64,000 bases of DNA from Natronococcus sp. A-GB1 (GCF_029688845.1 NZ_JARUKW010000001.1:1-64000), one strand, 5' to 3'. Positions 35,408-43,602 are shown, counted from the stretch's first letter. Numbers and translations are program-made. Notes: generated from the letters alone by a model not told the origin.

Positions 35408-35986
35408 ATGCACCTCGATCCAGCGACCACCACCGTCGTGGCGGTCGACATGCAAAACGCCTTCTGCCACCCCGACGGCTCGCTGTACGCCCCGGGAAGC
35501 GAGGAGGCGATCGGTCCCATCGCCGACCTCGTCGAACGAGCTCGCGAGGCCGACGTACAGGTGATCTACACCCGGGATGTCCACCCGCCCGAGCAGTTCG
35601 AGGAGAGCTACTACTACGATGAGTTCGACCAGTGGGGCGAACACGTCCTCGAGGACACCTGGGACGCCGAACTCGTCGACGACCTCGAGATCCGCGAGGA
35701 GGATCACGTCGTCGAGAAACACACTTACGACGCCTTCTACAACACCGAACTCGAGGGCTGGCTGAACGCCCGCGGCATCCGCGACCTGGTCATCTGTGGC
35801 ACGCTGGCGAACGTCTGCGTGCTCCACACCGGCGGCAGCGCCGGCCTGCGGGATTTCCGTCCGATCATGGTCGAAGACTGCATCGGCTGCATCGAGCCCG
35901 ACCACCGCGAGTACGCCCTGGAACACGCCGAGTGGCTGTTCGGGGAGGTTCTCGAGAGTGCCGACCTCGAGTTCGACGCGGCGTAG
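35408..35986 (+). CDS. pncA: Nicotinamidase (isochorismatase fold)
   Basis: Hydrolyses nicotinamide to nicotinate, the step before pncB. It is 192 residues. The triad is visible: Asp in VVAVDMQNAF (about residue 14), Lys in VVEKHTYDAF (about 101) and Cys in TLANVCVLHTG (about 138). A metal-site loop HPPEQFEE follows the first strand. The start MHLDPATT at 35408 is preferred because it begins the first beta strand of the fold; the in-frame codons before it are not family-like. Isochorismatase-type hydrolases with other substrates share this triad, but the pncB neighbourhood supports the call. Confidence 0.88.
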   Translation: MHLDPATTTVVAVDMQNAFCHPDGSLYAPGSEEAIGPIADLVERAREADVQVIYTRDVHPPEQFEESYYYDEFDQWGEHVLEDTWDAELVDDLEIREEDHVVEKHTYDAFYNTELEGWLNARGIRDLVICGTLANVCVLHTGGSAGLRDFRPIMVEDCIGCIEPDHREYALEHAEWLFGEVLESADLEFDAA

Positions 35987-36164
35987 GTGGCTCCCGCACC
36001 GAACCGCGAGCCGCCGACGGACGACGCCTCGAGGAGAGCGCTTTTGGTCTCTCCTTCGAACGATCCAGTATGAGCGTTTTCCGGCGGCGCGTCAGGACGC
36101 GAGCGAGCGAACGACCCGGAGCGGCGACGTCGACCGCGGGCACCGCCCGCGGGAGGTGTCCGGA

Positions 36165-36326
36165 ATGAAGCGCCGCAACCTCCAGTTGCTGTACGCCGGC
36201 GGGATCGCGCTCAACGCGGTCGCGCTCATCGCCGCAGCCACTACCGGATCGACGCTGTACGCCGCGACGTTCGGCCTCGTGATCGTCTATCTCAGCGTTC
36301 GGTACTGGATGGTCAGCACGGACTGA
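36165..36326 (+). CDS. 53-residue two-TM protein
   Basis: MKRRNLQLLYAGGIALNAVA starts a short protein with two hydrophobic helices (about residues 8-26 and 28-48) and a basic N-terminus, ending in RYWMVSTD. The ATG overlaps a stop in the preceding frame as ATGA; that frame holds a possible 32-residue ORF (36070-36168) that I do not trust. The family is not recognised. Small membrane proteins of this type are common beside haloarchaeal metabolic genes. Confidence 0.6.
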   Translation: MKRRNLQLLYAGGIALNAVALIAAATTGSTLYAATFGLVIVYLSVRYWMVSTD

Positions 36327-36385
36327 GATAAAGCGACAATCCGTACAGCCCTACTCGTACCTCGCTCGAGCGACGACATGGACGT

Positions 36386-36547
36386 ATGGAGTCGGTTCCT
36401 GTCCACCTCGAGACCGCGATCTACAGCTACTTCCTGTTCGTCGCGGCCGTCGGCTGCTACCTTCACCTTCGGATCCGGGCGACCGCCCGATCGCGGACGG
36501 ACGAGACCGCACGAGACACCGAACGGCCCGACGGCTCGCCGCCCTAG
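36386..36547 (+). CDS. 53-residue single-TM protein
   Basis: ATG at 36386 encodes MESVPVHLETAIYSYFLFVA, continuing AVGCYLHLRIRA, then a charged tail (DETARDTERPDG). One TM helix lies at about residues 11-28. It ends with TAG at 36545-36547, overlapping the convergent thioesterase gene by 4 nt. It is too short to assign. The clean start, TM segment and tight 3' junction support it as a gene. Confidence 0.5.
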   Translation: MESVPVHLETAIYSYFLFVAAVGCYLHLRIRATARSRTDETARDTERPDGSPP

Positions 36548-37029
36548 TTCTCCCGGAAGATCCGGTAGGAGCCCTGCCCCGTCGCGACGGCCTTCGTCTC
36601 GCCGTCGGGGGTCGTGCTCTCGACGGTGACCTCGCTGACCCCCACGGTCGAGCCCGCGCGGACGACCTCCGCGGTCGCCTCGAGGTCGCCCGTCGCCGGG
36701 CGGAGGTAGTTGACGTTCAGGTTGATCGTCGCGACGCCCGTCGAGAGCGGCTTCTCGAGCTGGGTCTGGATCGCGAAGCCGCCGACGGTGTCGATCAGCG
36801 TCGCGGCGATCCCGCCGTGGATGTCGGGACGCTGATCCTCGCCGGCGTGGGGTCGGATGTTCGTCAGTTTCTCGTCGTAAGGGATCGACAGCGTCATCGT
36901 CCCGTTGTCGACGTCGTCGACGCTCGTGCCGATCCACGAGAGGAACTCGTGGTACTCGTCGATGTAGTTCTGGAGGAACTCCGCGATGTCGTCGACGTCC
37001 TCGAGCGAGGCCGGTGAATTGTCACTCAT
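36544..37029 (-). CDS. PaaI-type hotdog-fold thioesterase
   Basis: A 161-residue thioesterase of the hotdog superfamily. The key helix and loop HGGIAATLIDTVGGFA (about residues 74-89) have the Asp typical of PaaI-like enzymes, after LTNIRPHAGEDQRPD. It probably hydrolyses an aromatic or short-chain acyl-CoA. The start MSDNSPAS at 37029 is preferred over the ATG two codons upstream because a GATAAAG box about 25 nt before it gives a leaderless start. No operon partner. Confidence 0.85.
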   Translation of the reverse strand: MSDNSPASLEDVDDIAEFLQNYIDEYHEFLSWIGTSVDDVDNGTMTLSIPYDEKLTNIRPHAGEDQRPDIHGGIAATLIDTVGGFAIQTQLEKPLSTGVATINLNVNYLRPATGDLEATAEVVRAGSTVGVSEVTVESTTPDGETKAVATGQGSYRIFREN

Positions 37030-37121
37030 GCCCACCCGTCCACCAGCGAGGCTCTTTATCGCTGCGCTTTACGGGTTTCCCGTTGTCGAAGGTTCATCCG
37101 GCTCGAGGGCGTCCGTGTCGT

Positions 37122-37227
37122 ATGAGTGATTCGTCTCCGAGCGACGACTCCGACGGTTCCGAGTACGACGTCGATTTCCGCGAGAATCCCGACGAGCACG
37201 AGATCGGCCGCGGCGAGGAAGGCGTCT
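37122..37227 (+). pseudogene. Truncated DUF4385 copy (N-terminal fragment)
   Basis: ATG at 37122 begins MSDSSPSDDSDGSEYDVDFR, continuing ENPDEHEIGRGEEGVLQ, which matches the start of the complete gene at 37411 (YDTDFRAHPEEYEIGRGEEG). After GEEGVLQ the match stops and the frame runs into a dispersed repeat, ending at 37427 with repeat-derived residues (PRQRKKSGPKKAATS). So this is the 5' end of a second DUF4385 gene cut off by the repeat. The two 5' ends differ at many positions, so the duplication is not recent. Confidence 0.7.
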
Positions 37228-37229
37228 TG

Positions 37230-37408
37230 CAACCACCTTTTTTCCGTTCGGGTTCGTTCCCTCCGGTCCCTCACCCCTCTCTGCTCCCGGGTGCGAAGCA
37301 CCCGTTCGCACAGTTCGCGGAACCTTCGGTTCCGCGCCAACGCAAAAAATCTGGACCAAAAAAAGCCGCGACCTCGCGTCGCTCGGCCGCGGTGACGACG
37401 GCGGCCGC
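37230..37408 (-). repeat. Dispersed repeat element, copy 2, within DUF4385 duplication
   Basis: Read on the minus strand this has GAGCGAC...GCGGC, a seven-T run, CCAGATTTTTTGCG, then the hairpin GCGGAACC / GGTTCCGC (37317-37335). A second 7-bp hairpin CGGGTGC / GCACCCG follows (37288-37304), and it ends near CGGAAAAAAGG. The order matches copy 1 at 12005-12095, with extra sequence before the end. It separates the truncated and complete DUF4385 copies. There is no coding capacity of its own. Confidence 0.6.
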
Positions 37409-37410
37409 CG

Positions 37411-37866
37411 GTGGTTACCGTGACTGAGAACGACGAAGGGCCGGAGTACGACACCGACTTCCGCGCGCATCCCGAGGAGTACGAGATTGGGCGCGGCGAA
37501 GAAGGCGTGTTCAAAGTCGAGCCCTACAAGAGCGAACTGCTGCCGCTGTGGTCGTACAAAGACGAGGAGAGCGCTCGAGAGTCCGCCGGAGCGATCTACG
37601 AACGCTACGAGGAGTACCGTAAGAACGAGGAGTTTCCGGGGATGGATATGGCCCGGAAGTACCTCCAGATGGGGTACACGCGGGCGATGCGCTACGCGGA
37701 GTATCCGGGCGGGAGGAAGTACGGCGACGACGGAGAGGAACTTGAGCCCGAGCAGTGGACCGACGAGGACAAACGCGAGGCCGCCCTCGTCTTCGAGGAG
37801 TATTGGGAGCGCGTTCGCGAGGACGAACGCTATCGGAACGCCAAGGAGCGACACCGCGATCGGTAG
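37411..37866 (+). CDS. DUF4385 family protein
   Basis: A 151-residue cytoplasmic protein of the DUF4385 family: EYEIGRGEEGVFKVEPYKSE, then LLPLWSYKDEESARESAGAI, then FPGMDMARKYLQMGYTRAMR and GGRKYGDD. The fold and function are unknown; the family occurs in halophilic archaea and bacteria. There is no ATG: initiation must use GTG at 37411 or GTG at 37420, inside or right next to the repeat element. Expression may therefore have been altered by the insertion, and the original start may be lost. Confidence 0.8.
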   Translation: MVTVTENDEGPEYDTDFRAHPEEYEIGRGEEGVFKVEPYKSELLPLWSYKDEESARESAGAIYERYEEYRKNEEFPGMDMARKYLQMGYTRAMRYAEYPGGRKYGDDGEELEPEQWTDEDKREAALVFEEYWERVREDERYRNAKERHRDR

Positions 37867-37984
37867 ACTCCGATCGCTGCTGTTCTCCGACCCGTATTAT
37901 CGTCGCACTCGAGTGCGAGCAGTGAGCGAGCCGTTTCAATGACTGCTGTCGCTTCTCCCCTCTCGAGGCGTCGCTCTCTTTGCG

Positions 37985-38084
37985 ATGAGTTCACCGGTAC
38001 CGCTGTTCATGCTGTCCGTGGGCCCAACCACTCATCATCCTCTTCATCGCCGTCCTGCTGTTCGGCTCGACGAAGCTGCCGTGA
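37985..38084 (+). pseudogene. tatA (twin-arginine translocase subunit) relic
   Basis: ATG at 37985 reads MSSPVPLFMLSVGP, then a one-base shift near 38025-38031 leads into LIILFIAVLLFGSTKLP and a TGA at 38082-38084. This is the amphipathic TM hallmark of TatA (normally GPE-LIIILFVAVLLFG-KLP-LAR). The hinge and amphipathic helix that should follow are missing; the M23 gene stop begins 9 nt later. So it is a broken, truncated copy. Functional Tat genes must be elsewhere, since several proteins here carry Tat signals. Confidence 0.6.
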
Positions 38085-38092
38085 CACGCCCG

Positions 38093-39010
38093 CTATGGAT
38101 CCGAACGAACGGAGACGGCGACGCGGTCGCCGATCTCGATGTCCACCTCCGGGCAGATCAGTTTCGCGCCGAAGTCGCTGTCGCGGGCGCAAAACAGCGA
38201 GAGGCCGGTAACCGGCTCGCCGTTCGCCAGAACCGTCACGTTGTCCCAGGCGATCGTCCGCCCATCGACGACCCCGAGGCGGTCGCCGTTCAAGAAGACG
38301 GCTCCCGTAGCGGGTTCCTCGAGCCCGAGCAGGCCGCCGCCGTCGTAGTGGGGAAGCCCGCCATCGAGGATACCACTGTCGAAGCGGTGCTCCAATGGGT
38401 CTCGTTCCCTCCTACTCGGCACACCGCCATCGGCCGCGACGCCGACGAACCTCGAGCCGGGATCGGGGTGTATCGGTGCGTCCAGTACGGCGTAGGTCTC
38501 CCCCGTCGCGACGACCCTGCCGGTGCCGTCCCAGGCGAGGGGTTCGATCTCGACACCGGGCTCGAGCGGGAGCGAGCCCGACGCGCGGTACGGGTTCTGC
38601 TCCGACTCCCGAAACCCGACGTGGAGGTGGTTGTCGACCCACGGCGCGAAGAAGCCGGCGCGAACCAGGACGCCAAGCGACTCCCCGGCCGCGATACGAT
38701 CTCCAGCGGAGACGCTCGGCTCGACGTGGAGTATTCGGGCGGTCAACCCCTCGAGTTCGGCGGGGCCGTCGCAGTCGATCACGATCAAGTGGTCGTGTTC
38801 GGGGGCGTACGGTTTCGGTGGCGCGCGGACAGTACGGGTCTCGCGGACGACGCCGGAGACGGGACTGGGTGCGACTGTCGTCCGGCCGTCGCGCAGGGTT
38901 CCAGGATACAGATCGACCGCACAGCCGCCGTCGTGGGCGCGGTACGGCGAGTTGTACAGCGAGAACCGCTTGTAGCGGGCGAGCAGCGCGTCGGGGAGGG
39001 TGACGGCCAT
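38093..39010 (-). CDS. M23-like (LytM fold) metallopeptidase-type protein
   Basis: A 305-residue soluble protein. The LytM-like zinc motifs are AHDGGCAVDLYP (His and Asp, about residues 25-36) and DNHLHVGFRE (HxH, about 126-135), with the fold-typical APSPVSGVV between them. The N-terminal half is the M23 domain; the C-terminal half (residues 150-305) is beta-rich and unassigned. There is no signal peptide, so it acts in the cytoplasm or is exported atypically. Archaea of this class lack murein, so the substrate is unknown; it may be a non-peptidase carbohydrate-type binder. Confidence 0.7.
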   Translation of the reverse strand: MAVTLPDALLARYKRFSLYNSPYRAHDGGCAVDLYPGTLRDGRTTVAPSPVSGVVRETRTVRAPPKPYAPEHDHLIVIDCDGPAELEGLTARILHVEPSVSAGDRIAAGESLGVLVRAGFFAPWVDNHLHVGFRESEQNPYRASGSLPLEPGVEIEPLAWDGTGRVVATGETYAVLDAPIHPDPGSRFVGVAADGGVPSRRERDPLEHRFDSGILDGGLPHYDGGGLLGLEEPATGAVFLNGDRLGVVDGRTIAWDNVTVLANGEPVTGLSLFCARDSDFGAKLICPEVDIEIGDRVAVSVRSDP

Positions 39011-39068
39011 CTGTCGCCTGCGAGTCGGGAGCGGGAGCGTTTAGACCCATCGACCCGAACGTTGGGAC

Positions 39069-39764
39069 ATGCGCGTGTTCCGGGGCCGAGTGGGGACGAT
39101 CGACGCCGACCGCGAGGCGAGCGGGCGCCTGCTCGAGGTCGCCGCCGAGGGCGAGCCCGCCGTTCGGGTCTGGACGCCCCACCGGCAGGTCGCCTTCGGA
39201 CGCCGGGATAGCCGACTCGAGGGGTACGATCGAGCCCGCGAGGCCGCCCGCGAGCGCGAGTTTCCGCCGATCGAGCGAAGCGTGGGCGGACGGGCGGTCG
39301 CCTACGACGGCGAGACGACGCTGGCGTTCGCCCGCGCCGAGCCGATCGCGGACTTCCGGCGTGGCACCGACGAGCGCTACGAGCGGCTGACGGCGGCCGT
39401 GGCGAACGCGCTCGAGGAACTCGGCGTCGGCCTCGAGCGCGGCGAACCCGACGACTCGTTCTGTCCGGGCGCGCACTCGCTGTCGACGCCGTCCGTTACG
39501 GGACTCCGGAAGATCGCCGGCATCGCCCAGCGGGTCCGCCAGGACGCGGCGCTGGTCTCGGGAATCCTCGTCGTCGACGGCCGCGAGGAACTGGCAAGGG
39601 TTCTCGAGGAGGTTTACGGCGCGCTCGAGGTGCCGTTCGATCCCGAGAGCGTCGGCAGCATGGCGGCCGCGGGCGGTCCGAGCGATCCCGAACGGATCGC
39701 GCGAACGCTCGAGAACGAGCTCACCGGCGACCGCGAGCGCGAGGTCGTTGAACTCTCGAGGTAG
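39069..39764 (+). CDS. Lipoate-protein ligase A family protein
   Basis: A 231-residue protein of the biotin/lipoate ligase fold. Expected motifs are IERSVGGRAVAYDGETTLAF (the RRxxGG loop) and LRKIAGIAQR with the adenylate-binding Lys. It should attach lipoate or octanoate to E2 or GcvH proteins. Archaeal proteins of this type often need a partner C-terminal domain encoded separately; none is adjacent. The start at 39069 is followed at once by the first strand (MRVFRGRVGTIDADREAS). Confidence 0.85.
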   Translation: MRVFRGRVGTIDADREASGRLLEVAAEGEPAVRVWTPHRQVAFGRRDSRLEGYDRAREAAREREFPPIERSVGGRAVAYDGETTLAFARAEPIADFRRGTDERYERLTAAVANALEELGVGLERGEPDDSFCPGAHSLSTPSVTGLRKIAGIAQRVRQDAALVSGILVVDGREELARVLEEVYGALEVPFDPESVGSMAAAGGPSDPERIARTLENELTGDREREVVELSR

Positions 39765-39931
39765 TGCTCTCGCAGTCGTTCGTTCGATCCGCCGGCGGAG
39801 CGGATTCACCAGACAAAGAGAGTGGTCGCCGACTTCGAGCAGCGACGGGCGCCGGCTCAAGCGGTGACAACGCTTTTCCGGCCTGCAGTGGGGAACTCGA
39901 GTATGACTACCCGACGCTCGGAGGATCCACG

Positions 39932-40432
39932 ATGAACGACGGGGCGAACCCGACCACGACCCCCGAATGGGAGGAGCTTATCGCAGACGCCGACGGAGTC
40001 GCCGCAGAGTACCGCGAGAACGGCTGGGACGCAGTCGTCCTCGAGCCGATCGATGTGACGCCAGTCGAGCAGGGGGACCAGTCGGGGCTCGACGTCACGA
40101 TCGTGAAATCGGCGTACGACCGCGTCGCGGACCTCGTCGGCAGCGACGACGTCTCGTTCGGTGACGCCGAGGTGTACTACCGGCCCGCCGAGGGCGAGGA
40201 CCAGCGGTTCGCCCTGGTCATCGAGCGCGACGAGCGCAGCGAGAGCGCCGTTCTCGTACCGGTGACCTACGCGCTCTCGGAGTCGCGTGCGGTCTTCGAG
40301 CGCGCGCTACGCGAGGAGGACCTCCAGATTCACGTCCGCCCGGAGGCCGCCGACGAGTGGATCGTCTTCTCCCACGACGACCCGTCGCTGTTCCTCGAGG
40401 AGTCGGACGTTCGCGAGTGGACCGACGGGTAG
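39932..40432 (+). CDS. Acidic cytoplasmic protein, unknown function
   Basis: A 166-residue acidic protein, predicted soluble. Features: EWEELIADADGVAAEYRENG, then DAVVLEPIDVTPV, then VYYRPAEGEDQRFALVIERD, and a C-terminal IHVRPEAADEWIVFSHDD. It looks like an alpha/beta fold of a halophile-specific family; no catalytic pattern is seen. A GGAGGA Shine-Dalgarno lies at 39920-39925 before the ATG at 39932, so it is probably translated from a leadered transcript. The 167 nt before it contain no other gene. Confidence 0.65.
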   Translation: MNDGANPTTTPEWEELIADADGVAAEYRENGWDAVVLEPIDVTPVEQGDQSGLDVTIVKSAYDRVADLVGSDDVSFGDAEVYYRPAEGEDQRFALVIERDERSESAVLVPVTYALSESRAVFERALREEDLQIHVRPEAADEWIVFSHDDPSLFLEESDVREWTDG

Positions 40433-40436
40433 GCCG

Positions 40437-41105
40437 TTACTCCTCGTCGGTTTCCCGGTCGCGAAGCTCCTCGCTCGCCTCCCGAACCTCGCGCATCACC
40501 GTCGAGATCCGTTCCTCGGCCTCGAGTTCGTCGTCGACCGAGAGATCGACGCCCTCGACCTCGAGGAGAAACTTCGCGACCTCGGTCGACTCGTACATTA
40601 CGTCGTCGAGCTCCTCGGCGGTAAAGAAGTCACACATCGCGCCGTAGAGGAAGGTTGCGCCGGCCATGCGGACCTTCTCCTCGAAGGAGGCTCGAGCCTG
40701 GTTGACCGCCTGCGGCGTGTAGGTGTCGGTCATGAAGGGGACCAGCTCGGGCAGGTTTTCGCCGATCTTGGTCATCTCGACGCCCGTCTCGGTCCGGAAG
40801 TCAGAACAGAGCCGCGCGATGGCCCACTCGCGGGCGGTGATGTACGTTCGGTCGCGCAGGAATTCGTTGACCCGCTCGTACTGGGCGCCGTCCATCTTCT
40901 TGAAGCGAGCGTACTTCTGTACATCCGCCGGGACGTCCGACTCCTCGGGTTCGGGATCGGGAACGTTCGGCATCGGGTTCTCACCGGCGGAGTCGTCGGC
41001 GGCTGCCGCGTCGTCGGTGTCGGCTGGGTCGCGCTCGTCGCCATCGGAGTCGTCGATCCGGGCGTCCTCGGCCTCGAGCCCGGCGTCCGCACCGTCGTCG
41101 TTCAT
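40437..41105 (-). CDS. Helical cytoplasmic protein (DUF5806-like)
   Basis: A 222-residue protein. The first 60 residues are acidic and disordered; the rest is helical and well conserved in character: KYARFKKMDGAQYERVNEFL, then ITAREWAIARLCSDFRTETG, then YTPQAVNQARASFEEKV and GATFLYGAMCDFFTAEELDD. I believe this is the haloarchaeal DUF5806 family, but cannot verify it. The start MNDDGADAG at 41105 is chosen since upstream codons are not halophile-like. It is divergent from the thiolase gene. Confidence 0.65.
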   Translation of the reverse strand: MNDDGADAGLEAEDARIDDSDGDERDPADTDDAAAADDSAGENPMPNVPDPEPEESDVPADVQKYARFKKMDGAQYERVNEFLRDRTYITAREWAIARLCSDFRTETGVEMTKIGENLPELVPFMTDTYTPQAVNQARASFEEKVRMAGATFLYGAMCDFFTAEELDDVMYESTEVAKFLLEVEGVDLSVDDELEAEERISTVMREVREASEELRDRETDEE

Positions 41106-41251
41106 GGCCGCGTATTGCCAGCTACTCGGGATAAGCGTTGTTCTCGAGGCGCCTCCATACCCACCCCGATCTAAAGGCAAGCCCCGTAAACTCCGCTCGC
41201 ATCCTCGAGAGTTCTATCGAATTTAAGTTCGTGAGGAATGTTCGATACGGT

Positions 41252-42388
41252 ATGTCACAGACTCCGGTCGTCGCCAAGGCGGTACGAACCCCCCAGGGGA
41301 AAGAGGACGGCATCTTCGCCGACGTGCGAAGCGAGGACCTCTCCGTCGCACTGATCGACGAGATCCTCGCCGAGACCGGGCTCTCCGGCGAGGACGTCGA
41401 CGATCTGATGTGGGGCTGCGCCCAGCAACGCGGCGAGCAGGGGAACAACCTGGCACGCGTCATCGCCCTCCTGTCGGAGCTGGGCGAGGACGTCCCCGGG
41501 ACGACGATCAACCGCTGGTGTGCCTCCTCGATGCAGGCCGTGATCTCGGCGTCGGACGCGATCGCCGCGGGTAACCGCGACGTGATCATCGCCGGCGGCG
41601 TCGAGAACATGTCCCGCGTCCCGATGGGCGAGAACACCCACAACGTCCACCCGAGGATGGCCGAGTACTACAACATCGGCGAGCTCCAGATGGGGATGAC
41701 CGCCGAGAAGGTCGCCGAGGAGTACGGCATCAGCCGCGAGGAACAGGACGAGTACGCCGCCCGAAGCCAGCAGCGGGCCACCGAGGCGACCGAGGAGGGT
41801 CGCTTCGACGACGAGATCGTTCCGATCGAAACTGACGACGGCACCGTCGAGGAAGACGAGGGGATCCGACCGGGTACGACGGCCGAAAAGCTGGCCGAGC
41901 TACCGACCGTTTTCAAGTCCGACGGCACCGTCACGCCGGGCAACGCCTCCCAGATCTCCGACGGCGCCTCCGCCCTGCTGATCACCAGCGAGGCCTTCGC
42001 CGAGGAGCACGACCTCGAGATCCTCGCCGAGGTCGGCCAGAACAACGTCGCCGGCGTCGACCCCACCGTGATGGGGATCGGACCAGTGCCTGCGACGGAG
42101 GGGCTGCTCGAGCGCAACGGCCGCGACATCGAGGAGTACGACCTGGTCGAGCTCAACGAGGCCTTTGCCAGCCAGTCGATCTACTCCCGCGACGAGCTCG
42201 GGATCGACCCCGAGAAGTTCAACGTCAACGGCGGGGCGATCGCGATCGGGCACCCGCTGGGGGCCTCCGGCGCGCGTCTGCCCGTGACGCTGATCCACGA
42301 ACTCGGAAAGCGCGGCGGCGGCAGCGGCCTGGCGACGCTATGTGTCGGCTTCGGCCAGGGTGCTGCGATCGAGTTCGAAGTCAACTGA
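41252..42388 (+). CDS. Thiolase (acetyl-CoA C-acyltransferase)
   Basis: A 378-residue thiolase for fatty-acid degradation or acetoacetyl-CoA formation. The catalytic set is complete: nucleophile Cys in NRWCASSMQA (about residue 92), His in IGHPLGASG (about 335) and second Cys in TLCVGFGQGAA (about 365). The start MSQTPVVAKAVRTPQG at 41252 fits the family, and ATTTAAG at 41221-41227 is a TATA box about 28 nt upstream, giving a leaderless transcript. No SCP2-like OB partner gene follows, unlike many archaeal thiolases. Confidence 0.94.
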   Translation: MSQTPVVAKAVRTPQGKEDGIFADVRSEDLSVALIDEILAETGLSGEDVDDLMWGCAQQRGEQGNNLARVIALLSELGEDVPGTTINRWCASSMQAVISASDAIAAGNRDVIIAGGVENMSRVPMGENTHNVHPRMAEYYNIGELQMGMTAEKVAEEYGISREEQDEYAARSQQRATEATEEGRFDDEIVPIETDDGTVEEDEGIRPGTTAEKLAELPTVFKSDGTVTPGNASQISDGASALLITSEAFAEEHDLEILAEVGQNNVAGVDPTVMGIGPVPATEGLLERNGRDIEEYDLVELNEAFASQSIYSRDELGIDPEKFNVNGGAIAIGHPLGASGARLPVTLIHELGKRGGGSGLATLCVGFGQGAAIEFEVN

Positions 42389-42600
42389 GGCGCGGTTCCC
42401 ACCCACTCCGTTCGTTCCGAATCGGCTCGTCTCGAGAAATGCGAAATCGATCGTTTCGCGGCCGAACGAGCGGAGCGAACCGCAACGGGCGGACGACCGG
42501 TAGCGCCACCAGAACGTATTTGGTTTCTTACCCGTCATACTGCAGATATGGTCGAACCGGACTCGCTTCCCACTTCAGCTCCATCCTCGCTTTCCCGTCG

Positions 42601-43602
42601 ATGACGGCGGTGGATCGGCGAACGCTCCGGTGGCGGATGCTCGCGTCGCTCGCGCTGCTCGTGCTCGTCACGGTCGGCTTCGTTGCCGGCGTCTGGGGCG
42701 CGTTCTACCTCGTTCTCGTCTCGTTCGAGGCCGACGGGGCGGCGCTGATCGCGTCGGTAGCGAGCGGCGTTCTCCTGGCCTCTCTCGTCGGCCTCGAGTT
42801 TCTACAGGTGTCGACAGTCGAGCGGTTCGCGGGTGCCACGCCGGTCGCCCGCGACGAGGAGCCCGACCTGTACCGGACGACGACGCGCGTCGCCTCCCAG
42901 CTCGACATCCCGGTCCCGACGATCGCGATCTCCGACAGTCCCGCGCCCGAAGCGCTGGTCGTCGGCTTCAGACGCGACGGGATCCACCTGGTGCTCTCCG
43001 AGGGGACGATCGACGTGCTCGACGACGCCGAGCTCGAGGCGGTGATCGCACACGAGCTGGCACACGTACGGAACAGGGATGCGACGGTGATGACGGCGGT
43101 TTCGGCACCGGTGGTGCTCGCGGCGGGACTGCGGTCGCGCCTTCCCGATCCGAACGACGCCGGGATGGTCGCGGTCGTGGTGCTCCCGCTTGCGCTCGTC
43201 TCGAACGGCGCGTGGGTCGCCGGTCGAACGATCACCGCCGTGCTCGCTCGCGTTCGCGAACACGCCGCCGACCGGGCGGCCGCCGAGGTAACCGGGTCGC
43301 CCGCGGCGCTCGCGAGCGCGCTCGAGACGCTCGACGAGCGGATCGAGGCGACGCCGACCCGGGATCTCAGGTCCGTCGAGGGCGTCTCCGCGCTGTCGAT
43401 CCTCCCGCTCGAGCGCGATCCGGACAGTCGAGCGGTTCGGCTCGGCCCGGACGGCGAGACCGAGCCCTCGCACCTGTGGTTCGATCGCCTCAAGTGGCGG
43501 CTGTTCGTGACACATCCGCCGACGGCCGACAGACTCGAGTCGCTGCGATCGCTCGAGCGCGAGCATCAACGGGGCAACGAACGGGAGCCGACGACAGCAT
43601 AG
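42601..43602 (+). CDS. M48 (HtpX-like) membrane metalloprotease
   Basis: A 333-residue membrane protease that would degrade misfolded membrane proteins. Two N-terminal TM helices (about residues 13-36 and 42-62) are followed by the catalytic domain with AVIAHELAHVRNRD (HExxH, about residue 143-156), then two more TM stretches. The Glu of VREHAADRAAAE is the third zinc ligand. The ATG at 42601 is overlapped (ATGA) by the stop of a possible 18-residue upstream ORF (42548-42604), which may be a leader peptide or chance. Confidence 0.93.
   Translation: MTAVDRRTLRWRMLASLALLVLVTVGFVAGVWGAFYLVLVSFEADGAALIASVASGVLLASLVGLEFLQVSTVERFAGATPVARDEEPDLYRTTTRVASQLDIPVPTIAISDSPAPEALVVGFRRDGIHLVLSEGTIDVLDDAELEAVIAHELAHVRNRDATVMTAVSAPVVLAAGLRSRLPDPNDAGMVAVVVLPLALVSNGAWVAGRTITAVLARVREHAADRAAAEVTGSPAALASALETLDERIEATPTRDLRSVEGVSALSILPLERDPDSRAVRLGPDGETEPSHLWFDRLKWRLFVTHPPTADRLESLRSLEREHQRGNEREPTTA

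Noticed and set aside
36070-36168. 32-codon ORF before the 53-residue TM protein
   Set aside because: Arg/Thr/Ala-rich composition with no hydrophobic or acidic character and no start signal; only its ATGA overlap with the next gene is notable.
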